A stretch of 47,643 bases of DNA, taken from Candidatus Moraniibacteriota bacterium. GTDB taxonomy: Bacteria > Patescibacteriota > Minisyncoccia > CAIUEV01 > JAHKAQ01. Both the position numbers and the translations under genes were made by a program. Position 1 is the first letter of the stretch, and each line of letters opens with the position of its first letter. A model generated the notes under the pieces. It made no database searches, had not been told where the DNA came from, and saw only the letters and a program-made list of their open reading frames with translations. This document shows positions 1 to 8,196 of the stretch, one piece after another. The stretch lies in assembly GCA_014729725.1 (NCBI GenBank), contig WJJL01000060.1:1-47643 (forward strand). The letters run 5' to 3'.

Positions 1-2042
1 AGACTTAAAACATTCTCTTTCCTTTGTTTTTCGGTTTCTCTTGCGATCGCCCATTTTTTATTGAAAGGTTTTTCATTAACAAAAAATTCCAACTCCTTTT
101 CACAACGGATCATTAACCTTGTCCATTCGGTGCTAAACTCAACCCAAAAATCATTCCAAGCCTCGATTTCCTCTTTGGTCTTTTTTTGAGCAAAAAGCAG
201 GCTGGTTTTGGTGGAAGTGAAAGGTTCGAAAGACAGCTGAGGCAAGGAAACAACGGCTTTGACTTTAAAATATTTTTAAATAAAAAGCCGAATATATTTG
301 TTTTCGGTCGTATCAAAGACACTTTCGGGTAAAACCACACCAAGACGACCATTTTCTCGCAATAATTGATAGTATCTATCAATGAAAAGATTTTCGGAAT
401 TCTTTTTACCTCCAAAGATAAACTCCTTTTTAACATTCTTTTTAGTTTCATTATCTAAATTAACCGAAAAAGGAGGATTGGTTGCTATTACATCGAATTC
501 TTTATTTACTTGCTTATCATAGTAAAGCTCGTCTTTTTCGTGTTTCTTTAAAACATTGGGGGCGGTTTCTTTTTCGTAATACTGAAAGGGTAAAAGTCCG
601 TCTTTAACAAAAATATTGGTTGAGCCGTCTCCATGTAAGATCATGTTTACTTTTGTTGCCGTTCCCAAATTAAAATTGATGTCGCTTCCGTAAATGTAAT
701 GTTCCGCCCATTTGTTTTCCCGGTGGTCGGGCATAAACCATTGGTAAAATTTGTCTTCCACGTCTCGGGTGTCGTCAAGTTTATCACGAAAGCGGTATTT
801 AATGTTTTTGGTAATAAATTTCATATATTCGATTAGGAACGTTCCGCTCCCTCCGCTGGGATCAATGAAATATGGGATTTCCAAGTCTTGGTTGATTCGA
901 TTGATTGCCAGTTTGTCTAATTGCAAGCCCCAAAGTAAAAAACGCACGATGTTTAAATGCGTAAAAAATTGACCTTTAGTTTGTTTAAATCCGTCTCTTA
1001 TTATCCCCTCGAAAAAATCGCCTAAAATGTCTTTGCCGTCAAAACTGTTTTTACCGTCCACAAAGGAAAATTTTTCCAATTCCGAAACGGTGAATTTGAG
1101 TTTATTAAGAGAAAATTTGTTTTCATCTATTACAAAAGATTTTTTTAATTTTTCTTTATCTTGAATGTTAAGCCTTTTTTCCAAGGCTCGACGGTAGAGT
1201 TTATTTATTCTTTCAAAAAGCTCTTGATTGGTTTCAAAAACTTCCTCCTCGTCATTTTTATCAAAACTAAAAACCTGAAAATCATATTTTTCGCCTTTTT
1301 TCTTTTCGCTTTCGTCTTGAATTTTAGCCAAAATGATATTAACCAATGAGGAAAATACTTCGTTGTCATCCGTTCCACCACCACCCCAAAGGACATTATG
1401 CAAATTTCTTTGAAGTCCGTTTAATTGTTCCGGTGTAAAATTAGTCTCCAAATCTTTTTTTCCTCCCTTGGTAAAAGGTTCTTTTTGAGCCTTTTCGTAT
1501 CTTTCCGGTAACTGATCGGCAAAATTACGATCTTTTTCCCAATCCGAAAATGATTTATATTTTTCGTAATCGATAATTACGGCTTTGTCTTTTATTTCAT
1601 CGCCAACGATCTCGAATGAAAATAATACCAAATATTTAACTTTTAAACCTTGTCCTTTTTCCTGACTGGCTAAATTAAAAAGTTGTTTTTCAATGGTTTC
1701 ATCTTTTTCTTTTTCAAATTCTTCTGGACTTTTAAGTTCGATATATAGAAAGGCGTTTCCTTTACTATCTCTAACAATAACATCAATTCTGGGTTTATTT
1801 ACTTTTGGTCTTCCAATGTCATATTGTTTTTCCAATTCGATATTTTCAGGCTTATAACCCAATTCATTAACCAATTTAGCTAAAACATAAGACCTAACAA
1901 TTTCCTCCTCGCCTTTGAATTTATCTATTTTCCAGCCTTTTATTTTCTTGCTATATTTTACCTTTTTATTTTCAAAATCATATATTTCAACAACTTTATT
2001 TTGTTGACTGTCCAAGTATTTCCTTATTGCTTGGGTGTTCAT
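1..2042 (-). pseudogene. Nuclease-N6-adenine methyltransferase fusion, interrupted by an in-frame TAA, 3' end off the window
   Basis: Restriction-modification type protein. Residues about 40-115 look like a PD-(D/E)xK nuclease of the HsdR-N type, with Asp in RIDVIV (near 87) and the ELK triad end near 102-104. Residues about 320-588 are an N6-adenine DNA methyltransferase: SAM-binding DPSGGSGTF near 394 and catalytic NPPF near 522. Translation stops at a TAA at 276-278, but the same frame stays open to the window edge and continues the methylase fold (AVVSLPQLSFEPFTSTKTS). The break is therefore a nonsense change inside the domain, not a frameshift. The fusion resembles type IIG enzymes, in which one chain cuts and methylates; a specificity domain would lie beyond base 1. 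With the stop, the gene is probably inactive unless the stop is read through or is a sequencing error. Confidence 0.75.
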
Positions 2043-2141
2043 AAAATGGAGAATTTAATTTTATTATTATTTTACTTCTTTAATCTACCAAAATTTCCAA
2101 AATAATAAAGATGAGGCACGCTTAATAACTTGCACAAAATT

Positions 2142-2150
2142 TGCTATGAT
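2142..2150 (+). promoter_or_regulatory. Extended -10 promoter element before the truncated tRNA-Gly
   Basis: TGCTATGAT reads as an extended -10 (TGn plus TATGAT). A weak -35-like TTAATA lies 17 bases upstream at 2122-2127. Transcription would begin near 2157, about 20 bases before the tRNA fragment. This may be the ancestral tRNA-Gly promoter. Inferred from consensus only. Confidence 0.4.
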
Positions 2151-2177
2151 GTTAATAAATATATGTAGATAAAAACG

Positions 2178-2243
2178 GCGAAAGTAGCTCAGTTGGCTAG
2201 AGCGTTTCCTTGCCAAGGAAAAGGTCGCGGGTTCGAATCCCGT
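2178..2243 (+). pseudogene. Truncated tRNA-Gly(GCC), acceptor 3' strand missing
   Basis: All 66 bases are identical to the first 66 bases of the intact tRNA-Gly at 5382-5455. They include the 5' acceptor strand, D arm, anticodon arm with GCC, variable loop and T arm. From 2244 the expected CTTTCGC acceptor strand is replaced by unrelated sequence, so the acceptor stem cannot close. Upstream flanks of the two copies differ. This could be the left boundary of an inserted element or the remnant of a duplication. Confidence 0.85.
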
Positions 2244-2313
2244 TTAACAATGACTTTTGGAGTAGATTTAGAGAAATTGTTGATTTATGGCTTAAAATAA
2301 GGGTTATTTTTCG

Positions 2314-2344
2314 AAAATCCCTCGAAGTGCAGGAGGGGTTTTTA
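2314..2344. terminator. Intrinsic terminator-like hairpin
   Basis: Arms 2314-2323 and 2333-2342 pair over 10 bp with one G-U, enclose a 9-base loop, and run into five T on the plus strand. A-rich bases on the other side make it plausible in both directions. It could end the tRNA-fragment transcript or the minus-strand gene ending at 2391. Confidence 0.5.
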
Positions 2345-2390
2345 CTCATTGCATATGATAATCCCGTCCAATCTTCGGCTTTCTTCCAAT

Positions 2391-2702
2391 CTATTCCCCT
2401 AAGTTCAAAAACTTCTCTGATAAGGGTTTCGATCGACGGATTCTCGATATCATCTTTATATTCTGCGGGTAAAGATCAGCTTTGTTACCAAGAAGCCTCA
2501 GGGCTTCCTTTCTTGATACTTGATCATTATCATAAGAATCATGGGAAACACACCGACAAGTGCGCATTCCCAGCCCTTCAGAGCTGTAATAAGAAAGTCT
2601 TTCATGAAGCCATCTACCATTTTCGTAAACAATGGATTCCTCAGGTGTGGTTTCACTGTACTGATTTTTTACCTCTGACAAAATAATCTCGATTCTTTCC
2701 AT
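2391..2702 (-). CDS. Hypothetical protein, 103 aa
   Basis: I do not recognise this protein. The frame is open from an ATG at 2720, but the ATG at 2702 has a strong ribosome site (AAAGGAG, 7 bases upstream), so I choose 2702. The protein starts MERIEIILSEV and is charged, with no membrane segment and a mid-region RTCRCVSHD holding two cysteines. A hairpin terminator lies just downstream at 2314-2344. The strong Shine-Dalgarno is unlike many neighbours, which mostly lack one, and fits recently acquired DNA. It lies inside the segment bounded by the tRNA-Gly repeats. Confidence 0.45.
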   Translation of the reverse strand: MERIEIILSEVKNQYSETTPEESIVYENGRWLHERLSYYSSEGLGMRTCRCVSHDSYDNDQVSRKEALRLLGNKADLYPQNIKMISRIRRSKPLSEKFLNLGE

Positions 2703-2878
2703 AGTAGCTTCTCCTTTCATATGTCCCCAAGCTCTTTCGTCCCAGGGCTAAAGATGATTCAATGTTCAGGCAGTACGAAATGCAAAGCCTTTGCTGTTTT
2801 AAAAATTGGCTTAAAATAATAAGGGATTCACATTGAAGGAGCCCTGCAGTTCATTATATATTTGACAAAAAGTCAATA

Positions 2879-3526
2879 CTATTGTATTAATTCTTGGAGC
2901 TCGGTTTTATATTGATTAAATTGAAATCCGTATTTCTCTTCAATTTCCTTAATTTCTTCAATTAAAACCTCAACATTGTCTTTGTAGTCTTCTTCTTTTG
3001 CAACTTCCATTAAGGAAGGATCGTTGTCAACCAAGTATATTTCACCATCTTCTTTGGATACAAGAAATTGAGAAAACTTAACAATATCGTCGAGATAGTA
3101 TTGATCCTGGTTTATTTTCTTCTCTTTTAAATATCGGACAAGACTTCCAATTAATGCACCAATTTTACTTTCAAAATCAATACTTTGAACCTGTTTGGCA
3201 CTTAATTTCATAATGTCAGTGCCCTGTATTTTCTTTGAGATTGTATAGATTCCGTCCTTGTTGCCTCTTGTTTTCCCAATCACGAATTTCATTGGGAGGA
3301 CATTAATTGAATATTTTGTACTTAATTCATTGAATAAGTTTTTGGCAATTTTTCCTATTTCCTTAACATCAATTGGATATTCAAGTTCTTCGTTTATCCA
3401 TTCTAGTTCATACTCTCGAACAAGGGTGTTGGGATCATCAACAAATCCTAAAACGTCGCCGTTTAGCTTTGCTTGCCTAAAATTTTTGTTAAAAGGAGTG
3501 TGCGTGTTTGGATATTCGTAAGACAT
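2879..3526 (-). CDS. Hypothetical protein, 215 aa
   Basis: I do not recognise a family. It is a soluble, acidic, probably cytoplasmic protein with no signal peptide or membrane helix. The second half is rich in Glu and Lys and predicted helical (for example VLIEEIKEIEEKYGF). The start at 3526 is the first ATG and has no clear Shine-Dalgarno. A promoter-like pair (TTGATT and TATGTT, 18 bases apart on the minus strand) lies in the 3527-3645 gap that it shares divergently with the toxin-antitoxin genes. The conserved-looking length and clean frame favour a real gene of unknown role, perhaps island cargo. Confidence 0.55.
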   Translation of the reverse strand: MSYEYPNTHTPFNKNFRQAKLNGDVLGFVDDPNTLVREYELEWINEELEYPIDVKEIGKIAKNLFNELSTKYSINVLPMKFVIGKTRGNKDGIYTISKKIQGTDIMKLSAKQVQSIDFESKIGALIGSLVRYLKEKKINQDQYYLDDIVKFSQFLVSKEDGEIYLVDNDPSLMEVAKEEDYKDNVEVLIEEIKEIEEKYGFQFNQYKTELQELIQ

Positions 3527-3590
3527 GTTTTTGTTTTATGGTTTAAATGTTTAATTAAACATAGCATGAGTTTTAAAATATAATCAAATA

Positions 3591-3619
3591 TTGACAAAAG
3601 GTATCTTATGTAATAAAAT
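3591..3619 (+). promoter_or_regulatory. Sigma-70-type promoter of the toxin-antitoxin pair
   Basis: A perfect TTGACA at 3591-3596 and TAAAAT at 3614-3619 are separated by 17 bases. The first codon of the BrnT-like gene is 27 bases beyond the -10. Such operons are usually autoregulated by the ribbon-helix-helix antitoxin, but I see no clear operator palindrome. Confidence 0.65.
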
Positions 3620-3645
3620 TTTAAAATAGGTAGTTAATAAAAAAA

Positions 3646-3924
3646 ATGAAATATTTTGACTGGAATGTGGAAAAAAATGAAAAATTAAAGCAAGAAAGAA
3701 ATATCTGTTTTGAAGATGTGGTTCTAATAATAGAAGCTGGAAATATTCTCGACATCATGGAACATAAGAATCAAAAAAGGTATCCCAATCAAAAAATATT
3801 CATAATAGAAATTGATAGTTATATCTATTTGATCCCATTTATTGAAGATAAAGAAAAAATATTCCTTAAAACAATCATTCCCAGTCGAAAAGCTACTAAA
3901 AAATACTTTAATTTAAAACCATGA
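3646..3924 (+). CDS. BrnT-like toxin of a type II toxin-antitoxin pair
   Basis: This 92-residue protein opens with YFDWNVEKNEKLKQERNICFEDV, split here as FDWN, EKN and the ISFEEA-like CFEDV. That layout is typical of BrnT ribonuclease toxins (WDxxKNxxNxxKHxIxFEEA). The central strand IFIIEIDSYIYLIPFI and the closing RKATKKYF also fit the family, which folds like RelE and cleaves RNA. The usual His of KHG is replaced (QERN), so catalytic competence is uncertain. The stop overlaps the next start by four bases (ATGA), which couples translation with the antitoxin. Toxin-first order is the normal BrnTA order. Confidence 0.7.
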   Translation: MKYFDWNVEKNEKLKQERNICFEDVVLIIEAGNILDIMEHKNQKRYPNQKIFIIEIDSYIYLIPFIEDKEKIFLKTIIPSRKATKKYFNLKP

Positions 3925-4199
3925 AATATTCCAAACTTGATCAAGAGGAAAAAAATATATTAAAAGATTTTAACCAAAAAGATTATACACAAGTCCAAAA
4001 TTTTAATAATGAGAAAAAAAGATTTCAAAGTATCGCAAAATCAACCCTTCAAAAAACCCGTCACATCAACATTCGCCTCACCGAACGCGATTTACAAAAA
4101 ATTAAAATAAAAGCCATTGAAAAAGGAATCCCTTATCAAACCCTGGTAAGCTCAGTAATTCATCAATATGCGGACAATCGAATGAAAATTGAAATTTAA
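3921..4199 (+). CDS. BrnA/CopG-like ribbon-helix-helix antitoxin
   Basis: This 92-residue partner of the upstream BrnT-like toxin has a charged N-terminal half that would wrap the toxin. The C-terminal half has the ribbon-helix-helix pattern of CopG-type DNA-binding antitoxins: a short strand (HINIRLTERDL), a helix rich in Lys (KIKIKAIEKG) and a second helix (YQTLVSSVIHQYA). It would dimerise, bind its own promoter (3591-3619) and neutralise the toxin. Only 53 bases separate it from the convergent permease gene. A 12-base palindrome (AATAACGTTATT) just after its stop could be part of a weak terminator. Confidence 0.7.
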   Translation: MKYSKLDQEEKNILKDFNQKDYTQVQNFNNEKKRFQSIAKSTLQKTRHINIRLTERDLQKIKIKAIEKGIPYQTLVSSVIHQYADNRMKIEI

Positions 4200-4251
4200 A
4201 CGAATAACGTTATTTTAATACAAAACCTCACTTCCTTACCGGTTTACTATA

Positions 4252-4758
4252 TCAAGGACCAATCCTTTTTTGATTACTAAAAAATTCTACCAATAAGCCG
4301 CAGGGTATGGACAATAAGATGATATAGAAAGATAAAACCAAGGAATATTGCCAGCCAAAATAGTAAATTAAAGCCGGGAAAAAGGGGATTTTGACATTTC
4401 GATTATATAAAAAGATAGCGATGAACTTATCACTCATGCCTTTATTTTTCAACTGTTTTAGCATGGGGAATAAAATATACGGAGGACCGGAGATTAAAAT
4501 GCCGGAAAGAATTGCCCAAAAATAGCCTCTCAGGCCCGATTTTTGGCTTAGATTTTTTTCTACAAACTTTGAATTCAAATAAAATTCCATTAAAGTCATA
4601 ACCGCAATCACGATGATTAAAATAGGAATGATTTTTAACGTAATTTCTAGCGTATTGTTTAAGGCTTTAAAGGCATAATCAAAATTGAAAAAAGCCACCC
4701 CTAAATAGCCAATAACAACTAAAAGCAAAAATTTTGTTTTATTGTTAAGTTTTTTCAT
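4252..4758 (-). CDS. Membrane permease half, COG0701/YraQ-like, second gene of the pair
   Basis: This 168-residue, strongly hydrophobic protein has about four to five membrane helices. A loop with ILISGPPYILFP followed by LKNKGMS resembles the conserved Gly-Pro element of COG0701 (DUF318/YraQ, ArsP-like) permeases. Those are usually one chain of two homologous halves, while here each half is its own gene. The start overlaps the stop of the upstream half by four bases (ATGA), so the two are almost certainly co-translated and may form a heterodimer. The substrate is unknown; relatives have been linked to metal or organoarsenic export. The family call rests on topology and a few motifs. Confidence 0.5.
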   Translation of the reverse strand: MKKLNNKTKFLLLVVIGYLGVAFFNFDYAFKALNNTLEITLKIIPILIIVIAVMTLMEFYLNSKFVEKNLSQKSGLRGYFWAILSGILISGPPYILFPMLKQLKNKGMSDKFIAIFLYNRNVKIPFFPALIYYFGWQYSLVLSFYIILLSIPCGLLVEFFSNQKRIGP

Positions 4759-5204
4759 AAAAGCTTTAGAGTGTAAACAGTTAAAAAGGCGATAAAAATC
4801 GCAAAAACAAAATTTACAATATTTCTAGAAATTGCAAATTTTTTGCCCAAAGAGGAAATTTCCAAAGGTAGCATAGCTATTCCAACCGTGGTCCAGGCCA
4901 TTATAAAGGAGGTTACGGCCAGTAACCCTATTGCGTTTTTAAGTAATTCTCCGCCAACGATATAACTGGTTATGGGCATTCCAAAAGAAATGCTGCCGGC
5001 AATCGCACCTAAAAAAGTGTCATAAAGCTCGTTTTGACTGAATAATTTTAAATATAGGCCTTCGAACAAAGGCTGAATCAAGCTTATAAGTAAAAGAATC
5101 CCCAACAAAATAGGAAACGTATTTTTGATATTTTTTAGACTTTTTACGAAAGAATTTTTAATTTTTTGGGTTGGTTTCATGGGATAAGGGGAGTTCAGGT
5201 TCAA
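4755..5204 (-). CDS. Membrane permease half, COG0701/YraQ-like, first gene of the pair
   Basis: This 149-residue protein has about four membrane helices. The loop SISFGMPITSYIVGGELL matches in position the SGPP loop of its neighbour and is typical of the substrate-path element in COG0701 permeases. The N-terminus up to residue 25 is basic and cytoplasmic. The first ATG, at 5204, is used here; an internal ATG eight codons later is an alternative. It is the first gene of a two-gene operon, with an AT-rich 5205-5270 stretch upstream that could hold the promoter. Either the halves assemble as a heterodimer or an ancestral full-length permease was split. Confidence 0.5.
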   Translation of the reverse strand: MNLNSPYPMKPTQKIKNSFVKSLKNIKNTFPILLGILLLISLIQPLFEGLYLKLFSQNELYDTFLGAIAGSISFGMPITSYIVGGELLKNAIGLLAVTSFIMAWTTVGIAMLPLEISSLGKKFAISRNIVNFVFAIFIAFLTVYTLKLL

Positions 5205-5381
5205 TTTCTTGTTTATCTTTATGTATTATTGTTATTTAATTATACGTATATATTGGATTTTGTCATCAAATAATTGATTTCTCTTGATTTATATGATAAT
5301 TTTTTATCAGTTATCATAAGGGGTAACGAACATAAAATTTATAAACGATATTTTGGTGGCAACACTAAAGTAAAAGGCCAA

Positions 5382-5455
5382 GCGAAAGTAGCTCAGTTGG
5401 CTAGAGCGTTTCCTTGCCAAGGAAAAGGTCGCGGGTTCGAATCCCGTCTTTCGCT
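5382..5455 (+). tRNA. tRNA-Gly(GCC)
   Basis: A complete cloverleaf: acceptor GCGAAAG/CTTTCGC (5382-5388 with 5448-5454), D arm 5391-5407, anticodon stem TTTCC/GGAAA with loop TTGCCAA and anticodon GCC at 5416-5418, and T arm 5431-5447 with TTCGAAT. The discriminator is T at 5455. CCA is not encoded, so a CCA-adding enzyme is needed. The first 66 bases are duplicated at 2178-2243. Confidence 0.95.
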
Positions 5456-5603
5456 CAAACGCAAACCTGGATTGCTTGGTTCATCCGATGAATGCGGAAA
5501 TTAGGCGGTTGGTGAATTTTTAGATAAAATACGCGGTTTTTTTTATGATTTGTATTTAGGTGTTGCATCGGTTTGATTTTTTGAAATAATTCCCCAAATT
5601 TTT

Positions 5604-6788
5604 ATGAAATGCAAAAACTGTCAAAGAGATTTTGGTCGGCAAAGGCCCAATTTTTGCCCTAGCTGCGGGCGTAAACTTAAAAACAACAACAAGCTAGGAT
5701 TTCTAAAATTTATTTTCAAAAACAATAGACATCTTTATTCCTTAATTATCATCCAGTTCTTTATAATTTTTTATTTAGGCTTGCTTTTGAGTCAAAAACA
5801 AAGACTTTTTGATAAAAACAATTCCTATCTAAACCGGGAACAAGAGGACTTCTCGGAACAAATAGAAGTGGAATGGGAGGTAGAAAAAAATTTTTTTCCT
5901 TTGACTTATGCCGGAGAAAATAAAAGATTTATTACTTTAAAAATCGACAGTTCGGTTTTTGCCACCATTAAAACCAAAGTTTCCGCAGAAGGAATTATAG
6001 AGCCTCAGACCAAAACTATAAACCTAAAACCCCAAAATAAAATTTATTATTTAACCCCAAGGATCAGTCAGGCGGGCTATAAGAAACTTGAAGAATCGCA
6101 AAGAAGCAAAGTCAAATTGGAAGTTTACTTGTTGGATGACCAGGACCGGGAAAAGGAAATTTTGCGGCAAAGCTCCCAGGTGCTTTTTTATTCCATAAAT
6201 GATATTATTTGGATGGAAGATGGAACAAATAATGCTAAATATATTGTTCGTTTGATTGACAAAGACAAAAATCAAATACAGGAACTGGTTAGAAAAGCTT
6301 CCAATAAAATTAAGGCCCTGGGAGGACAAAATAATTCAATGGTAGGTTCTTTTGGAACCAAAGAGGATAAAAAAAGGGAATTAATGGCGATTTTTTTGGC
6401 AATTTCCAAAGATTATGATATAAATTACATCTCTTCCCCTTTTAGCTATAAAGACCTTAAGATTCAGCAAATTAAAACCCCCGGTCAAGTAATTGACACC
6501 AAAAGCGGCTTATGTATTGAACTTACTTTATTGATAGCCGCAGCCTTGGAAAATGTGGGGCAAAATCCGGTAATTGTTTTAACCCCGGATCACGCCTGGG
6601 TGGGAATTGAAACCAGCCCTAAAAGTCAGGATTATGTTTTTCTCGAAACCACCGCTTTGGAAAAAAGCGCCCGGGAAGCTCTCAGACTTGGTCGGCAAAA
6701 TTGGGAAATGGCAAAAAAACTTGGAGATTATAAGCTTTTAAATGTTAATGAGCTTAGAGGGGAGGGGTTGTTGCCCATTGAATATTGA
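5604..6788 (+). CDS. Membrane-anchored zinc-ribbon protein with transglutaminase-like domain
   Basis: Residues 1-26 form a zinc ribbon (CKNC...CPSC). Residues about 44-63 are one membrane helix (LYSLIIIQFFIIFYLGLLL). The rest should lie outside the membrane. Residues about 260-370 look like a transglutaminase-core fold: Cys near 302 in SGLCIELTLL, His near 329 in TPDHAWVGIE, and an acidic residue near 347 in FLETTAL could form the Cys-His-Glu/Asp triad. Members of this superfamily act as peptidases, amidases or crosslinkers; the substrate here is unknown. The following gene has the same zinc-ribbon-plus-helix layout 38 bases downstream, so the two may work together at the envelope. No Shine-Dalgarno is obvious. 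Confidence 0.7.
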   Translation: MKCKNCQRDFGRQRPNFCPSCGRKLKNNNKLGFLKFIFKNNRHLYSLIIIQFFIIFYLGLLLSQKQRLFDKNNSYLNREQEDFSEQIEVEWEVEKNFFPLTYAGENKRFITLKIDSSVFATIKTKVSAEGIIEPQTKTINLKPQNKIYYLTPRISQAGYKKLEESQRSKVKLEVYLLDDQDREKEILRQSSQVLFYSINDIIWMEDGTNNAKYIVRLIDKDKNQIQELVRKASNKIKALGGQNNSMVGSFGTKEDKKRELMAIFLAISKDYDINYISSPFSYKDLKIQQIKTPGQVIDTKSGLCIELTLLIAAALENVGQNPVIVLTPDHAWVGIETSPKSQDYVFLETTALEKSAREALRLGRQNWEMAKKLGDYKLLNVNELRGEGLLPIEY

Positions 6789-6826
6789 TTAAAATTTAAT
6801 AATCATCTTACTATTAATTAAAAATC

Positions 6827-8188
6827 ATGAATGATTCCATTAATCCAAACAACAATAACCTCAATTCATGGAGTTGTCCCGCTTGCGGGATCGACAATAT
6901 GAATCAAGACAATTATTGTAAAAATTGCGGAACCTTAAAACAAACCCCACCTCCTCAAGAAGCGGTTGAGAAATCAAGTTTAGAGGATCAATCGCAAAAT
7001 CAACAAGAGCCTGCTGTTTCGGATTTGGAATATGACTTCAATCAAGAGGCCGAACAACAAGATAAACTAAATTTTCAAAATAATCAGGAAGTTCAAAATA
7101 ATCAGGAAGTTCAAAACAATCAGGAAGTTCAAAACAGTGAACCGGCGGTTCCTTCTACCTCAATGCCTCCTGATGACAAGAGCCAGATTCAACCCATTCA
7201 AAACGATCAAAATTCCAATCAAAATTTTGATTTTGGAAGTGGTTTTCAACAGGCCGGGGATAACATGAATTTGAATCAACAACCTCCCAAAAAAAGGAAA
7301 AAGACGGTAAAAATCATTTTAAATCTTTTGTTAATTTTAATTGTATTGGGGGCTGTTGGCACCGGAGGCTATTTGCTTTACAAAGATTATTATCAAAAAA
7401 GAAATACAGCTAAAGATTATTATCAAGAAGAATCGGCGCGTTTTTTTAATGTTGTAAAAAAAATCAACGATCTTTCAACGCAGAGTATTATCGAACAAAA
7501 AGCTTATCAGGAAAATTCTGAAGTTTATCAGCAAAACCTGGAAGATGAAAAACACAAGATAGAGTTGGCTTTAGACGAGCTAAAGAAAGCCAGAGAAAAC
7601 AAACAAGACCCTAACACAGATTCAGTCTCCCATTTTTCTTCGGTTTTGGATGATTTTTACAGTCACGCGCAAAATAATTTGAATAAATACAATGATTATT
7701 ATGCTTATAAGCTAAAGATAACCCAGGAAGGCATTAGCAGCGATGACGAGTATAAAAAGCTGGAAAACGATTTTAGAACCATAAACAATTACGAGGATTT
7801 TCTGAAACGAACTAACGCTGTTAAAGATAATTTTGAAAAATACGAAAGCAGTTTAAAGGAAATAGAAGCCCCTGAAGAATTAAAAGAATATCATAAAAAG
7901 TTAATAGAACATTACGAAAAATTTAATTCTATTTATGGACAAATTGCAAAAGCCGTTAAAGATAAAGATGATGAAGAATTTCAAAGGTTTTCAATTCAGA
8001 TGGATGAATTTATGGAGGAGAAAAAAGAATTAAAAGAGGCTGAAGAGTTATTTGATTATTTTTCAGAAAATTTATATGAAACTTTCGACGAACTTCGAAA
8101 AAAGGCGGATGATATTAAAAATGAACTGGTTTATAAGAGCGGTTCTTTAAAGTTCGATTTAGAAAAAACCTATATTGAAGGCTGGTAA
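6827..8188 (+). CDS. Zinc-ribbon, single-pass membrane protein with coiled-coil ectodomain
   Basis: The 453-residue protein starts with a zinc ribbon (Cys 17, 20, 31, 34: CPAC and CKNC). A disordered Gln/Asn/Pro-rich stretch (about 37-150) includes a repeated NNQEVQ unit. A basic stop (PPKKRKKTVK) and one membrane helix follow at about 164-186. The remaining 260 residues are highly charged, helical and probably extracytoplasmic. No catalytic motif is visible. It lies 38 bases after the transglutaminase-like gene and 8 bases before yidD, so the three are likely co-transcribed. I do not recognise a named family for the ectodomain. Confidence 0.65.
   Translation: MNDSINPNNNNLNSWSCPACGIDNMNQDNYCKNCGTLKQTPPPQEAVEKSSLEDQSQNQQEPAVSDLEYDFNQEAEQQDKLNFQNNQEVQNNQEVQNNQEVQNSEPAVPSTSMPPDDKSQIQPIQNDQNSNQNFDFGSGFQQAGDNMNLNQQPPKKRKKTVKIILNLLLILIVLGAVGTGGYLLYKDYYQKRNTAKDYYQEESARFFNVVKKINDLSTQSIIEQKAYQENSEVYQQNLEDEKHKIELALDELKKARENKQDPNTDSVSHFSSVLDDFYSHAQNNLNKYNDYYAYKLKITQEGISSDDEYKKLENDFRTINNYEDFLKRTNAVKDNFEKYESSLKEIEAPEELKEYHKKLIEHYEKFNSIYGQIAKAVKDKDDEEFQRFSIQMDEFMEEKKELKEAEELFDYFSENLYETFDELRKKADDIKNELVYKSGSLKFDLEKTYIEGW
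7076..7129 (+). repeat. Three tandem 18-base units encoding NNQEVQ-type repeats
   Basis: Three units start at 7076, 7094 and 7112. The first two are identical and the third differs at one base. A fourth partial unit follows. All are in frame within the disordered part of the zinc-ribbon membrane protein, so unit number can change by slippage without breaking the gene. Confidence 0.9.
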
Positions 8189-8196
8189 AAACAAAA

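Larger units (their letters stand above)
2178..5447. mobile_element. Possible tRNA-Gly-bounded insertion or duplication segment without an integrase
   Basis: The segment lies between 66-base perfect direct repeats made of the 5' part of tRNA-Gly. It carries accessory-type cargo: two genes I do not recognise, a toxin-antitoxin pair and a two-gene permease. The arrangement fits recombination between a tRNA gene and a circular element carrying the same 66 bases, with the functional tRNA now at the right end. No integrase, relaxase or replication gene is visible, so a tandem tRNA duplication followed by decay or insertion is an equal alternative. Confidence 0.35.

Noticed and set aside
113-451. 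Minus-strand open frame of 112 codons overlapping the methyltransferase
   Set aside because: It overlaps the methylase in another frame; the methylase frame itself continues past the TAA at 276-278 with clear homology, so this frame is a shadow.
2210-2686. Plus-strand open frame of 158 codons starting inside the tRNA-Gly fragment
   Set aside because: It begins within a tRNA sequence, runs across a terminator-like hairpin and opposes a minus-strand gene that has a strong ribosome site.
3922-4758. Alternative genetic code with UGA read as Gly
   Set aside because: TGA ends genes exactly at ATGA overlaps with the next start (3921-3924 and 4755-4758), so it functions as a stop.
7076-7129. Short direct repeats considered as a CRISPR array
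   Set aside because: The units are contiguous 18-base in-frame coding repeats with no spacers, and no cas gene is in the window.
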